From contig CM055108.1 in the NCBI GenBank assembly GCA_029204225.1, forward strand, positions 396,217-460,216: DNA of 64,000 bases, in the 5' to 3' direction. Position 1 is the stretch's first letter. Each line of letters begins with the position of its first letter. Both the position numbers and the translations under genes were made by a program. The notes beneath the pieces are model-generated. The model worked only from the letters and a program-made list of their open reading frames with translations, was not told the origin of the DNA and did not search any database. Source of the DNA: Diphasiastrum complanatum. Lineage: Eukaryota > Streptophyta > Lycopodiopsida > Lycopodiales > Lycopodiaceae. Below, one piece after another: positions 41,716 through 52,809 of the stretch.

Positions 41716-43192
41716 TATAGGGGTTTGGCCATTGATTATATCTCTTGGTCATTCTTCATGGGAGATTACATGATTGTGTCTATTATAGTCATTTATGCTT
41801 CGCTGAGAAAAGATCCATAGATTGAGTCTATAACTTGGTATCAAAGTACTTTCCTACCTTTGTGGAGTGCTTCCATCTTTCCACAGCCACCATATCTCTC
41901 CTCGCCCCTACCTTCATAGCTCCACCATTGTTGCCCCCGCATCCATGCCTCCACACATCTCCTCTTGCACTGCATATATGGTCCACATTACTGTCCATGT
42001 TCTTTATTGATGTTGCTTCCTCGACTCCTCAGCTTCTTCATCCCTGCCCAGCCACCAGTTGGCCACGTTCTCCAACGATGCTTCCAACGCTAATTCTACC
42101 TCCCTCCAACGTTGCCAGCTATCTCTCTCTTCCTCTACATGTCCAAGTGTACATGTCTCTGTCTCCCTGCTTTCAGCACTTCCTCGTATTCTGCCACCTA
42201 ATAGCTGCATATATTCCTGCATCTCTGACCTATTTTTTTTTTCACTTCTATTAGTTCACCTCCTAAAATCCCTACAACCATGCCTCTAAATATCCTAGCT
42301 ACCGCTTGCTCCCTAGTGACCTCTTGCCCTGATCTCTAACCAATGCATAGGACTTCACTTGGAGTATTCTCAAAGTCTATGCTAAAACTAGTTGAAGAGG
42401 GAGTGTGAGAGATTTCAACCTACCCTGCTTGACATCTACCTGCCCAGTCACTGCCCTCATTTTGGCTGTTTGCCCGGGGACCGTTCCATGTCTACCTGCA
42501 CCTTAGTTGCTTGCCATGCTCATTTGCTCTGTGCCTATTGGAGTCTTACCTCAGGATCCCTTGGCGGCCCCTCGTTCCCTCGCTGGCACCTTGCTTCCCT
42601 CGTTGCTCCCTTCTCAGAGCCTAATCTGTAGTGTTGTCTGTCCCTTGCTACTCCTCATTGCTAACTACCCATTTTTTGCGCCCTACTGCCCAAGCCCTTC
42701 TGCCTTGCTTCCTGAGTTTTACTTCCTTGCTTCCTACGCCTACTGCCTGCATATCTGCCCACGCCTACTGCCGGATATGTGCTCACCTCTGCTGCTCGGA
42801 ATCGTACCTTTTATTTAGATTTCCAGCCTTGCATCTGATTGAGGTTAGTTCCCTCAACTTTTCAGTTTAGTTTTAGATCGTGGTTGTTGTTAGTCGTCTT
42901 TGGTTAGTCATTTACGTTCTAGATTATTTTTCATTTCATTTTTGTATACATTCCATTTGTTTGGATTCATTTACATTCTTTGTTTACATATGACATGTTT
43001 TACGTACTTTTTAGTTTTGTAGGACTCTTATATATATTTTCCAATCCATTAAAAAAAAATCTGCTTGTAGGGCTTTAGCTATTGATTATATCAGATGCTC
43101 TTCGTCATTCTTCATGGGAGATTGCTTGATTGTGTCAATCATAGTCATTAATGCTTCATTGATACAATATCAATAGATTGAATCTAAATCCT
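41716..43192 (+). mobile_element. Small LTR-pair element without pol (TRIM/LARD-like)
   Basis: The segment 41716-41835 recurs, diverged, at 43073-43192 (GCTATTGATTATATC, GTCATTCTTCATGGGAGATT, TGATTGTGTC, ATAGTCATT.ATGCTTC, ATAGATTGA.TCTA). The left copy runs directly into TGGTATCAAAG (41836-41846), a primer site. The interval between carries only Pro/Ser/Leu-rich frames (41835-42254, 42392-42870) with no retroviral motif. Element limits beyond the shared 120 bp are uncertain. Confidence 0.5.
41836..41846 (+). promoter_or_regulatory. Primer binding site of the small LTR element
   Basis: TGGTATCAAAG directly follows ...CTATAACT, one mismatch from the initiator tRNA-Met site. Confidence 0.6.
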
Positions 43193-45116
43193 TCAAAACA
43201 AAAATAAAAAACAAGAGAAAAAAAAGAGTGCTTGCAAAATTTTTAGTATGATTTCTAATTTCTAGATATCATCCCCTCTCAAAAGATTGTTGATGCCATT
43301 CTTCTCTTAGGCAGTCCTGCTTATTCTAAGTGGCTTACATGTGTCCTTTCTCATCTATCTATCTCCGACTGACATGTCTTTCTACATGTGCTTTGCCTAT
43401 TTATGTTATCTGATGATGATGCTTCGGCTTTTGTGAGTCTTTTACCTAATGTGATTGGTGTAATACATATTGAGAGTTATACTCCTTCAGAGGGTATTTT
43501 TGCGACACCTTGTGAGCGAGGTTTAATCTTATTGTGAGGGAGATTTGCTCGAGTTACATGAGATAGTCATTGTTCACATTGTGAGTTTGGATTAGATTTA
43601 TAGGTTTATGCTGATATTGCAAGCGATAAATCCCTTGTTGTAGATCCCAAGTGCCTTGATAATGATATAACATGCTTTGATGCTATTGCTGATGTGATTT
43701 CATTTGTGTTGCTGATGTTGAGTACCTTGGTTTTGCTCATGTTCTTGCTCTTGAGTGCCTTGCTACAGATGTTGTATCCTACGACATTGCTCATTATTTC
43801 GATACTACTCCTAGTCCTATGGTTGCTCTTTTAGTCGATGTTGATGTTATACACTCATGGGCTTTATGGATACTTTCAACCTTGGGCCTTTGCTAGTTTT
43901 CCTGGCATTCTTGGTTGTCGTATTCACTTGGCCATTGCTGCTATGGTTGCTAAGTTGATGTTTTTCTCTAGTACTCCTGGGCTATTTGACTAGCTATGGA
44001 TATCCCACTTCTTGGGGTCCTGCACAACCACACTTCCTTATGGCATTCTTGGGCTATTCAAGTGCCTTGAGCAAGTTACAAGATGGTTTTGGTTTTCTTT
44101 ATTTTTGCATCTATCTGAGATACATCAGCTTACATACATTAGAGATAAATTTACAACATAATTTACAGAGATACATCTGCTTACATACATTAGAGATAAA
44201 TTTACAACATAATTTACAGTTGATGCATTTGTGGATATTTGTGTGTTGCTTGTGGAATACTTATTGTGACGACTTATGTCCTCTCCTTCAATATTTTCCT
44301 TGGTGCATGCATTTTCTCCTCATGAATCAGAGCATTTCTAAGATAGTTCTATTTTCACATTTATCTACGATTAGCTATTGACAAAGCTACTACTTGGGGA
44401 TTTTCTTCTAATTTCTTAGAGTTTAGTATTTTCTGTAAATGCCACAGTGAGGTAAAAAAGCAAGAAACTAGTTTTGTCTAATTTTCGCTCTCTTTGAGTC
44501 CTATCTCATATTCTATCATGAAATTTATGGAATCAGGTTATGCTTATGGTGGACAATTATTATAGTGGACAATTATGCAACAAGAGGATTTTTGCAAGGA
44601 CCAATCAACAAAAATTTCACTTTCACTTACATCATCGCGTCATGGAGCTGCATCTAACGATGCATCATAAAGAAGGTTCTGTTGGGCATTCAAGGTCGAT
44701 GAGGTAATATTTGTGCACTTCAATCTCTCCACTTATATTTCTCATAGTGCAGCAATTGTTGTACAAAGTTGAAAGATCCATTGCACATGGTTTTCTCTTA
44801 AATTTTCTTCCTCAATTGTTACTTCTACAATTTTTTGAAGAGAGTTATTTTAAATCAAGGTGCTTTACTATGATGCATAAACCATGTCAATGAGCATTCT
44901 CTTGAAAGTTGAGGATTTGAGAGCATTGATGCTGATAACGATGCATCGAGTTACATATTGGCCTTACTAAGTCCTTTAATATGATTTGTTACCTGAAAGA
45001 TTGTTGAGTGGCACTTGGGTGAGAGGAAAAATTTGTATTAGAATATCAAAGTCTAAGTCATTTTTGTGTGGAGATTTTTCTTTGTAATAAACTGTTTAGG
45101 GTGCACATTGGCTTTT
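43193..45116. other. Unassigned DNA with a short tandem duplication
   Basis: No supported gene. Frames at 43986-44381 and 44711-44893 lack motifs. A 51-bp tandem duplication is listed separately. Confidence 0.35.
44117..44218. repeat. Tandem duplication of a 51-bp unit
   Basis: 44117-44167 and 44168-44218 are identical except for one base (ACATCAGC/ACATCTGC). The near-perfect identity indicates a recent event. Confidence 0.9.
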
Positions 45117-45640
45117 TTATGTCGCCAATTCCGTGAGTTTCACCGCCTCTTGGTTGGCTTTGAACAAAGGCCGAAGGTTTTCTGGAATAAGGTCAATTTT
45201 CTCCCCTATACTTTGGTACCCATACTCGACGAATGGAAGGGTGGTGTGGAGTATGGAAGAAGGCGAGGATGGAGCAGAAAGGGTCTGACGTGGGGGTAAA
45301 AAATTGATGACTTGCATCCACGCCCGAGTGTCGGGAAACAACTGAGAATCGGAGTGATTAAACGTGAGGGGAGCAACGGTGATGGTAGGAATGATGGAGG
45401 ATGTGATGGTGATGGACGGAGTAGTAGATAACGGAGCAGAAATGGAAGTGGTATCAACAGAGGAAATGGGAATGGAAACAGAAACAGTTGTGGATGGAAC
45501 AAAAAGAGGGGTAGTAACAACAGAGACCGGAGTGGAGGGTTGTACGGAAGAAGAAGTGGCGGTGGTTGATGGAGTCGTTAGTGTGGTGGTGGTGGTGCAT
45601 CTTCGGGTAGTAGGTGGAGATGAAGATGTAGAGGTAGCGG
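45117..45640 (-). pseudogene. Ser/Thr-rich open frame, unknown
   Basis: A minus-strand reading of about 175 codons without stops but without a clear ATG: a Thr/Ser/Val/Pro-rich N-terminal part (TTPLFVPSTTVSVSIPISSV) followed by FPDTRAWMQVINFLPP and LIPENLRPLFKANQEAVKLT. Composition resembles retroelement linker regions. No domain recognised. Confidence 0.3.
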
Positions 45641-45779
45641 AGCCCTCCCATCCAACTGAAGACCTCTGGCCGTCTCTATTTTTTGTGTCCCTGAGATTAC
45701 CGTCTTATTGTAGTCAATGCCAAGGCTGTTCCTCCTTTGGTTCTCCCATGATTCTTTATTCTTCAGTAATAACATCAAG

Positions 45780-46225
45780 CTAATAAAATATGCCAAGAGA
45801 ATGTTGTCAAATGAGTTTGAGATGACTAATCTTGGAGAGGCACGTTTTTGCCTAGGAATTCAATTCATAGAGATGGGGCATTGAGACTAATCCATATTAG
45901 TCAATAAACCTAGATTCATTGCAAGCCTGTAACTTTCCTATGGGTCTAGGATTGAAAATGTCAAAAATCAATGTCCTTAGACCATGGCTCAAAGGTGCAA
46001 ATGGAGTTCCCTTATCATTCAGTGATAGATTTTTTAATGTATGTCATGATTTGCACATATCCTGAAAGAATCAATTGTTTTTGTTGTAACATATATGCAA
46101 CATGAAAGTGTCACTAGACTAAAATGCCAAGTCTAAATCTCTTATATAAGATAATGGGGAACAATTCAAAATGGATATGATTCGAAGTATCAACCAATTT
46201 TGAATCAACTGGATACATTAGTAGC
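45780..46225 (+). pseudogene. Ty1/copia RT C-terminal remnant
   Basis: Translates as IKYAKRMLSNEFEMTNLGEA then RFCLGIQFIE (45786-45872), the block after the YVDD of copia RT, followed by NKPRFIASL, STP-like residues and LMYVMICTYPE (46037). Stops and shifts throughout. Confidence 0.8.
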
Positions 46226-47587
46226 TAATAACTAGTAGCTTGTCACCTCTAAGCCTTCTTATCCTTGTTCTTCTTCTTTCACCACTTTTTCTTCTTCTTC
46301 TATCCTCCCTTCTCTTCACTTCTCCTTATTCTTCTCCCTCCTCCTATTGCTCCTCCTCCATCTCCTCCTCCTCCTCTCTTTGACCTCATCCTTCTCTAAA
46401 CCCTTCAGGCGCCTTTGTGCCCCTTTCTCTTCTTCATACTTTTAACTTCTTCCCTCACTCTTGCTTGCTAGTACTCAATACACACACAATAGCATACATG
46501 AAACCAAGCTCTCTTTCTCAAAAAGCCATTTGAGAATTGAAAATGCGATTGGAATCAAGTTCAACAAATTTTGATTCAAGATGGAATCACAATTTGATGA
46601 AATGTCGCATGCTATGATATGAGTATCACCAACTCTTATAATGGTTGAAAAAGCGACAAGCAATTATGGATCTTACAATATCTTTTCAATGCAAAGGGAT
46701 TAGCCAACATGGCTGTTTGGAGACTCAACAAGGTATCATCACCCTTTTGTATTTCACAATAAGTTTTCAAAATTTTTGGCTTTTAAATACAAGCAATATG
46801 AATAATAAAATTTCTCCTTAAAAGTTTTTCAAAATTTGAGTTGATGTTACAAATACAAAGAGTCTAGAGATTAGATTTAGAAAAATCAACACACCAAACT
46901 CATGCAACATGCAACAACCCATCGCCATGTAAGGTCAGCCCACTAGAATCTACTGAAGCTATAAATTGCATCATTTCAATTAGAAGAACTAAAGGTTTTT
47001 TCCTTGTTTTAATGCTATAGCTATTAGCAAGTTTTACAATAATAGTGAGGCAGTTCGTGAATTAGGTCAAAGAACTTTGGATCGTTGATTTTCTCCCTCA
47101 AGATAGAGAAGCCTCCAAGTTGGTACATGTATTTGTCTTCATCTGTCACTCCATTCAAAAATGCATCTATCACTCCATTCAAAAATGTTTTTCAGATCCA
47201 TTTGATTGTGAACTCAAAGTGAAGGTCTCCTAAATTCTAAAGTCTTGACTTTAACATTGTGTCTTTAAAGGAAACAAATCAACAAAACACTGATGAACAA
47301 ATCCGAAAGGAACTCAAAACTTAACAAAGTAATTTCATCATTCAATCACAAAGCATTCATTCATGAGACTTGCTGAGGGGTCAAAATGGGGACCTCCCCC
47401 GGAAGGATTTTCTTAAAATTATGCAAGACCAAATGGCCCAAGGCCAAATACATATATAGTGGTTTTGGGTAAATGGATTCTTGAATCTTTACATCCTTAA
47501 GATGTTAACAAATTTTGGATCTTAAAGAATCTCATAAAAAGGAAAGTGGTTTCTTATGACATGCAAAAACTTAATGAACCAGAGTGG
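46226..47587. other. Unassigned intergenic DNA
   Basis: A CTT/CCT-rich tract covers 46260-46440. The rest is AT-rich without recognisable genes. ACATATATAGTGG near 47450 could be an LTR TATA box, but no LTR pair was identified. Confidence 0.35.
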
Positions 47588-47988
47588 AGCATGCATAGTC
47601 ATTAGGCATTGGATGGCACGACATGCAAGAGTCAAATATGACATGCATGGACATTAGGCAATGGATGGTGTGACATGTAAGCTTCAAATCTGACATGCAT
47701 GGGCATTAGGCAAGGGATGGTGTGACATGCAAGCTTCAAATCTGACATGCATGGACATTAAGCAAGGAATGATATGACATGCAAGCTTGAAATCTGACAT
47801 GCATGGACATTAGGCAATGGATGGTGTGACATGCAAGCTTCAAATCTGACATACATGGACATTAAGCAAGGAATGATATGACATGCAAGCTTCAAATCTG
47901 ACATGCATGGACATTAAGCAAGGAATGATATGACATGCAAGCTTCAAATCTGACATGCATGGACATTAGGCAATGGATGGTGTGTAAG

Positions 47989-47991
<3 letters not shown>
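47588..47991. repeat. 52-bp tandem array (about 7.7 units)
   Basis: Units start at about 47588, 47640, 47692, 47744, 47796, 47848, 47900 and 47952, each beginning GACATGCATGGACATTA. Two unit types are interspersed: ...GGCAATGGATGGTGTGACA and ...AGCAAGGAATGATATGACA. All share CATGCAAGCTTCAAATCT. The last unit is cut by a GA microsatellite. Confidence 0.95.
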
Positions 47992-48067
<76 letters not shown>

Positions 48068-48107
48068 TGAAAGAGGTAAAAAAAAGTGAGTGTGTGTGTG
48101 TGTGTGT
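47992..48107. repeat. Compound (GA)n ... (GT)n microsatellite
   Basis: GA units over 74 bp, a 25-bp A-rich spacer, then about eight GT units. It joins the 52-bp array to the gypsy remnant. Confidence 0.92.
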
Positions 48108-48137
48108 TTTAAAGCTTCCAGAGTACAAGGTATTTCC

Positions 48138-48803
48138 CTATGTCCTGCATTCTTTCAAAACATAGTCTTTATGACTTTGATTTATTTCAAGTATTTCAAA
48201 GATATGCTGGAAGTTTGAATCACTAGCATACATGCTTTTCATAGGAAGGAAATCTTCATGATATGCTAGGGAAATATGATTGACCTTGGGGATTTTTGAT
48301 ATTGCATCGACGACCTTGTTATCCTTTCCTGGATGATGAAGTAACTGAAAATGGAAGGTACTCATGTAGTTAGCCCATTTTAGATGTTTTTCTCGAATTA
48401 ATTGCTGGGTGAGAAAGTACTTAAGGCTTTGATGATCTGTTTTAACTAGGAAATCATTTCCTAGAAGATAGTGCTTCCATAACTTAAGGGCATGAATAAT
48501 GGCCAAAAGTTCCTTTTCATACTGTACTTTTGCCCCTTGTAGTTGTCTACTTTTAAAGGCTACAACATGACCTTCTTGGTTTAAGACTGCCCCAATATAG
48601 TCAAGACTTGCATCAACTTCCACAAAGAAAGGCTTACGAAGGTCGGGAATGATAAGGACGGGTCCCGTGGTAAGGGCATGCTTTAAAGTATCAAAAGCAT
48701 TTTTCTCTTTCTTATACCAATGGAATTTTACCCTCTTCTTAGTGAGTTCATGTAGTGTTGAGGCTATATGAGCAAATTCATTCATACTTTGAACAAATAA
48801 CAA
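48138..48803 (-). pseudogene. Gypsy RNase H (open, 221 codons)
   Basis: Starts within the RT connection (MNEFAHIASTLHELTKKRVK, FHWYKKEKNAFDTLK). RNase H catalytic landmarks: VEVDASLDYIGAVL (D), YEKELLAIIHALK (E) and KTDHQSLKYF (D), then HHPGKDNKVVDAISKIPKV, where ADALSR has become VDAISK. No stops across 221 codons. RT catalytic palm absent upstream. Confidence 0.88.
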
Positions 48804-49118
48804 GTAAGAAATTACGGCTTTCTTTAGTACTTTTGCTACTTGAATAGATCAAATGCTTATTGTAGTCCACAAGGAGGATTGTGCATTTTGTGCCAAGGCA
48901 TGCCTAATATTAAATCTACTCCCTGCAAAGGTCCTACCATGAATTTTATAGGTTTTTAGTAGTCGGAGATTTGGTGTTCAAGTTTTCCAATTACAGGGTA
49001 AATGTTTGTATCAAAAGCACCCTTAGCCTTAAGCATAGATTCGGATAAAGGACCAACTCCTATCTCTTGTGCAACTTAAAAGAGATGAAATTATGAGAGG
49101 AGCCTGCATCAAAGAGAA

Positions 49119-50024
49119 TTAGACAAAGTTTGTTGTGGACTTGTCCCCATGTTTTGAGAAGGTCATGGGTTTGTGTATTTTCAATGCTTTGTACGACCAC
49201 CTGCTTTCCTTTGTCTGCACTTGAAGCTTTGGCATCTTTGAGGGGGCATTTGAAGAAAAGGTGTCCCTTTTTCCCACACTTGAAGCATCTTCCTTCCTTC
49301 CGATAGACCTGCGTTTGTTCTTTGGAAAGGCATTGAGTCTTTTCTTGGGGTTTTGGGTTGTGGAAGGTTCCTTCCTTTTGTTCCCGCCTCCATTTCGATG
49401 ATTATCCTGCAGCTCAATCTTGGTAGCATAGTATATGATGTGTTCTAAAGTATCAGCTTGTACTAGATCTAAGCCATATTGTATACTTTTATGCAAACCC
49501 GAATAGAACTTCCTTTTTTGTTCTTTCTTGGAAATGGAATTCAAAGTCTGAACTTTCAAAAACAATTCCCAAAATCTCTTAACATACTCAACTACTTTCT
49601 CATTTTGCTTTTGTCTAAAGATGTCCCAAGTAGCTAAAGTATCTTTCTTATATTCTTTTGGCAAAAAGTGGGCTTTAACTTGTTTTTTAAAGCTATGCCA
49701 TGTGGATGCAGGTTCGTGATTTGATTTCATAGCAGCCCACCATAGTGATGCATGCTTATCTAGATGTAACGTTGCAAATCAAATCTTGGAATGATTAGAG
49801 TATCTACTTTTCTCAAAGAAAGTATCAAGATTTCAAATCCAAGCAAGTAAACTCTCTACATTGTTAGCATCTCCATCGAACTTAGAAAACTTAAAAAGTT
49901 TGTGATCAATCTTAGCAAACCTCCTTTTCCTAGATCGAGAAGAGGAATTTAACTTGGAGGAAACATTAGGTGATGACGACATAGATGAAGAGGAGCTTGA
50001 AGAGCCTCGAGAGGAGCTATCCAT
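49119..50024 (-). pseudogene. Gypsy gag with two in-frame TGA codons
   Basis: ATG at 50024 opens MDSSSRG and a Ser-rich leader, then FSKFDGDANNVESLLAWI, TGA (about 49835), NLDTFFEKSRYSNHSKI, TGA (about 49782), FATLHLDKHASLWWAAM, then the 203-codon open part (49730-49119): WHSFKKQVKAHFLPKEYKKD, RKFYSGLHKSIQYGL. The zinc knuckle CFKCGKKGHLFFKC (about 49287-49246) lies one frame off, and protease LCLILFDAGSSHNFISF follows (49130-49080). Both stops replace positions where Arg is usual. Confidence 0.88.
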
Positions 50025-50433
50025 CTTGGATTGGAGTTTTTTTTTTGGTAATCCACCTGAAATACACAAACTCAAGACAAAAAGTACGAATAGACTTGTG
50101 ATTAAGAGAAATGCCATTCTCCAAAAAGAAAGATAGAGGCTCGCATTCGCAAAGAGGAAAAAGGGAACGGATGGTGATCAAACCTGCCAAACGGATGTAG
50201 CCCCCAAGCTATGGACCAAACAAGGACTCGATAGGAGAGATGTCACACCAACAGCATGTGGCTACCATAGAAAAATCAAGCTCCCTCCAGGGAGGCTTGT
50301 GGTATACTTATACCCTCCAAGGCTTCACCCCAACTAGGAGTGAACTATGACACCTCACTTATGAGTCACTACTAGTTCCATGCAAATCCACCATCATGAG
50401 TTTTAAGCTTTTTATTTACGACTCTAATACCAT

Positions 50434-51617
50434 GAGGGCCTTAACCCCTCATAACCATAATCGATTTATGAGATGAGATAGGACTACTGATCTTCTTACG
50501 GGACATGATCCCTCCCTCTAAACGATGCACCATCATTGATAGGCTAATGACCATATCTCTCTCAACGATGCACTCCAGCTCCACCACTCCAATACCAACA
50601 ATGGACCATCATTGGTAAGTTGAGGACCATCATACTTGATTGATGGGTGCCATCGCTAGGTTCCACTTGATTATTGACAGCCCTCAGCCTACCGTCAACT
50701 CCATAGTTGCCTAGGAGGAAACTTGAAAAGCTCCATTGCAGCTGGAGAAGAATGATTTGACTCCATCGCTACTTAGTCCATCACAACTTGGAAGTACATC
50801 ATTTCACAACTCCAAGAGCCATCGATGATTGTAATACGGACCTGCTACCATCATACCTAAGGAACTGCCATTGTATTTGACTGAACCAATCATTGTTGGC
50901 TTGCAGAGATTGTTTTCTTGCAAAGGATTTTCTAATGATCGTTGGCTAGAAAAGCTATTGTGCCCTGTGAACCATGCCCTTGAATAGGGAGGTGCACCTT
51001 CCCTTGCTTCTCATCCATCTTTGAACTCGTTCGCTTTAGCCTCAATGTCTTCTGTACCTCTAGCTCCACCTCAGCCATTAACTCCTCAACAGTCTTCCAT
51101 TTCTAGCATTGATGCAACATTTTCCTCATAGCCAGGTCCACCTTCCCTTTCTCCTTCTAAGCATGCTGCAGATCCTACCTCCCCATCACATCGTATCTTC
51201 CCAATAGTGAAACTATTGTAGCTGTCCCTTTGACTCCAGACACTCCAAAAGCATCTTCTTCTTTTTCTCCTTACACCTTGGTCGGTCTTCTTGTGAAGAT
51301 CAACTTCATATATTCGAATATCTTAACAATCATAGAGAAAGACTTGCCTCTCATGATTTTCTATTTCTAGCTATGCAATTGCACCTCTAGAAGCTGGATA
51401 CGTCTGAGGAATTCAAGAAAGAAGTTGCAATTATAGAAATGAATCGTTTTCCCAAATGGCTACCTTAGCTTTGCCTTCACCTTCGTTTATCTCAGCCATG
51501 TTGCTAAGGGACGTCTATGAGAGCACAAAGCTCTGAATGTTCGTGTTAAAGGTTCTGAACTCCCAAAATGTTGTTAACGAAAAGCTAAGAAGCTTATGGA
51601 TGAGAATCTATAGCACC
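50434..51617. other. Unassigned DNA, left part probably the gypsy 5' LTR
   Basis: The first few hundred bases right of 50433 should be the 5' LTR of the preceding gypsy, but no second copy exists to fix its length. At 51280-51440 a plus frame reads EDQLHIFEYLNNHRERLASH then EEFKKEVAIIEMN, coding-like but unidentified. Confidence 0.35.
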
Positions 51618-51622
51618 ATAGC

Positions 51623-52144
51623 TGTCATGGCCCTAATAGGGTTTGGCCCATTAGGAGGTGCCTTGGACATAGGGGACGGATATAATTTGGATAATAGTTG
51701 AATAGGAGTCAGGAGTGTGTGGATTGATGACCACATGCATGCGGTACTAGCATGTGTATTGCACTCATGCCTGGGTGTGAATGTGCATTCACTATGCTTT
51801 GCATTAGTCCTAGCTCTTATGGGTAACATGCAATATACATGCATGGGAGGTTGGCATGATTTGATGATAGATGCTTCCATGTGGATTTTGTGCACGGTTA
51901 AGTAGGGTGGGCTCTACACTCTATATATACACTCACTAGTGTCTATGGGAATCATTGAGAGTCTTACAGCCGTTATACTGTCGGGGAATGGGAAGCGCTT
52001 GTACCGATTTGTTTTGCCTATCTCCCCGTTGCTTGGGGGCTGGATCCATATTCATCCAGAATCTGGTTGGGAAGGTTTGCTCTATTGCATTCTATCTCCT
52101 GTCTTTTGGCACTCCAATTTGGTTTGATCCGTGTAGGTGTTTCA
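51623..52144 (+). repeat. Solo LTR with TSD ATAGC
   Basis: 522 bp from TGTCATGGCCC to GGTGTTTCA, flanked by ATAGC at 51618-51622 and 52145-52149. It has a TATA box (CTCTATATATAC, about 51920) and no internal element sequence, as expected after LTR-LTR recombination. TG...CA ends and a 5-bp TSD support it. The short word TACTAGCATRTGTATTG is shared with the LTR at 58650. Confidence 0.75.
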
Positions 52145-52149
52145 ATAGC

Positions 52150-52559
52150 ACATAGGTATGGAAACCGCTTGGCAGCCTAAAAAGGGCCTAGATACTTGTC
52201 ATGCACTTCACATCAGTGTCTCACCAGCATGAAGTTTTGGGGAAGAGATTTGAATCGCAGGATACCAAAATCTAGTTGGAGAAAGATCTTACCTTCATCC
52301 AAGTGCAAGAATGCGAAGAGGCACAACAAGAAGCTCTATCAACTGGAAAGCGGCTTATTTATGGAAATGTCACTATCAAATCTGTAGACCATAAGCCTAT
52401 GGTTGATGAAAGTTTGAATTCAGAGATAGAATTAAAGTTAAAGAAATGAAGAGATGGCCAGTTGAACTTGTAAATGGTCTACGTACCATATAAACTTGGC
52501 TATAAAATTCTCTTAGTTTGATTTGTTTAAGTTATGTTGCTTTGATGACATTGATCCGT
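52150..52559. other. Unassigned DNA
   Basis: A 63-codon frame (52196-52387) has no recognisable motif. Nothing else is seen between the solo LTR and the MITE. Confidence 0.35.
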
Positions 52560-52567
52560 CTAATTGC

Positions 52568-52801
52568 CAAGGTTACACCCCGATTTGAACCGGCCGATTT
52601 GAACTGATTTGTTCCGATTCGAACCGGCAGGCCAGGTTCAAATCGGAAAACGGTTCGAACCAAATTTTTTTTTTTTTTTGACTTTTTGGGGTTTTTATTT
52701 TATTATTTAATTTTTGACTAAATCCGGTTCGGACCGGGTCCGAATGGTTCGAAGGTTCGAACCATGGTTCGAGGTTCGAACCGCAGTTCGATGCAACTAT
52801 G
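52568..52801 (+). mobile_element. hAT-like MITE of the GGTTCGAACC type, copy 2, with 8-bp TSD
   Basis: 234 bp flanked by CTAATTGC at 52560-52567 and 52802-52809. Ends: CAAGGTTACACC at the left, CATAGTTGCATC reading in from the right. GGTTCGAACC is present three times, with GGTTCGGACC and TTCGAACCGG variants on both arms around a T-rich centre (52665-52720). No coding capacity. Copy 1 is at 40917. Confidence 0.75.
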
Positions 52802-52809
52802 CTAATTGC

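Larger units (their letters stand above)
48108..50433 (-). mobile_element. Decayed Ty3/gypsy with RT core deleted
   Basis: Minus strand: a primer site at 50432-50421 (TGGTATTAGAGT) after an LTR end GGCCCTCA, then gag (50024-49119), a protease remnant, a jump over the RT core, RNase H (48803-48138) and loss of integrase at the microsatellite. Both gag and RNase H remain largely readable. The 3' LTR is absent, and the 5' LTR start was not located. Confidence 0.85.

Noticed and set aside
41835-42870. Pro/Ser/Leu-rich frames as a host secreted protein gene
   Set aside because: Low complexity, several phases open, located between LTR-like repeats next to a primer site.
45066-45520. Frames 45066-45299 plus and 45206-45520 minus as genes
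   Set aside because: Conflicting phases over biased sequence; the longer uninterrupted minus frame 45117-45640 is the only one worth listing, at low confidence.
52570-52800. GGTTCGAATC-like words as tRNA B boxes, suggesting a SINE
   Set aside because: No A box at the proper distance, no cloverleaf, and an exact 8-bp TSD with inverted ends fits a hAT-like MITE better.
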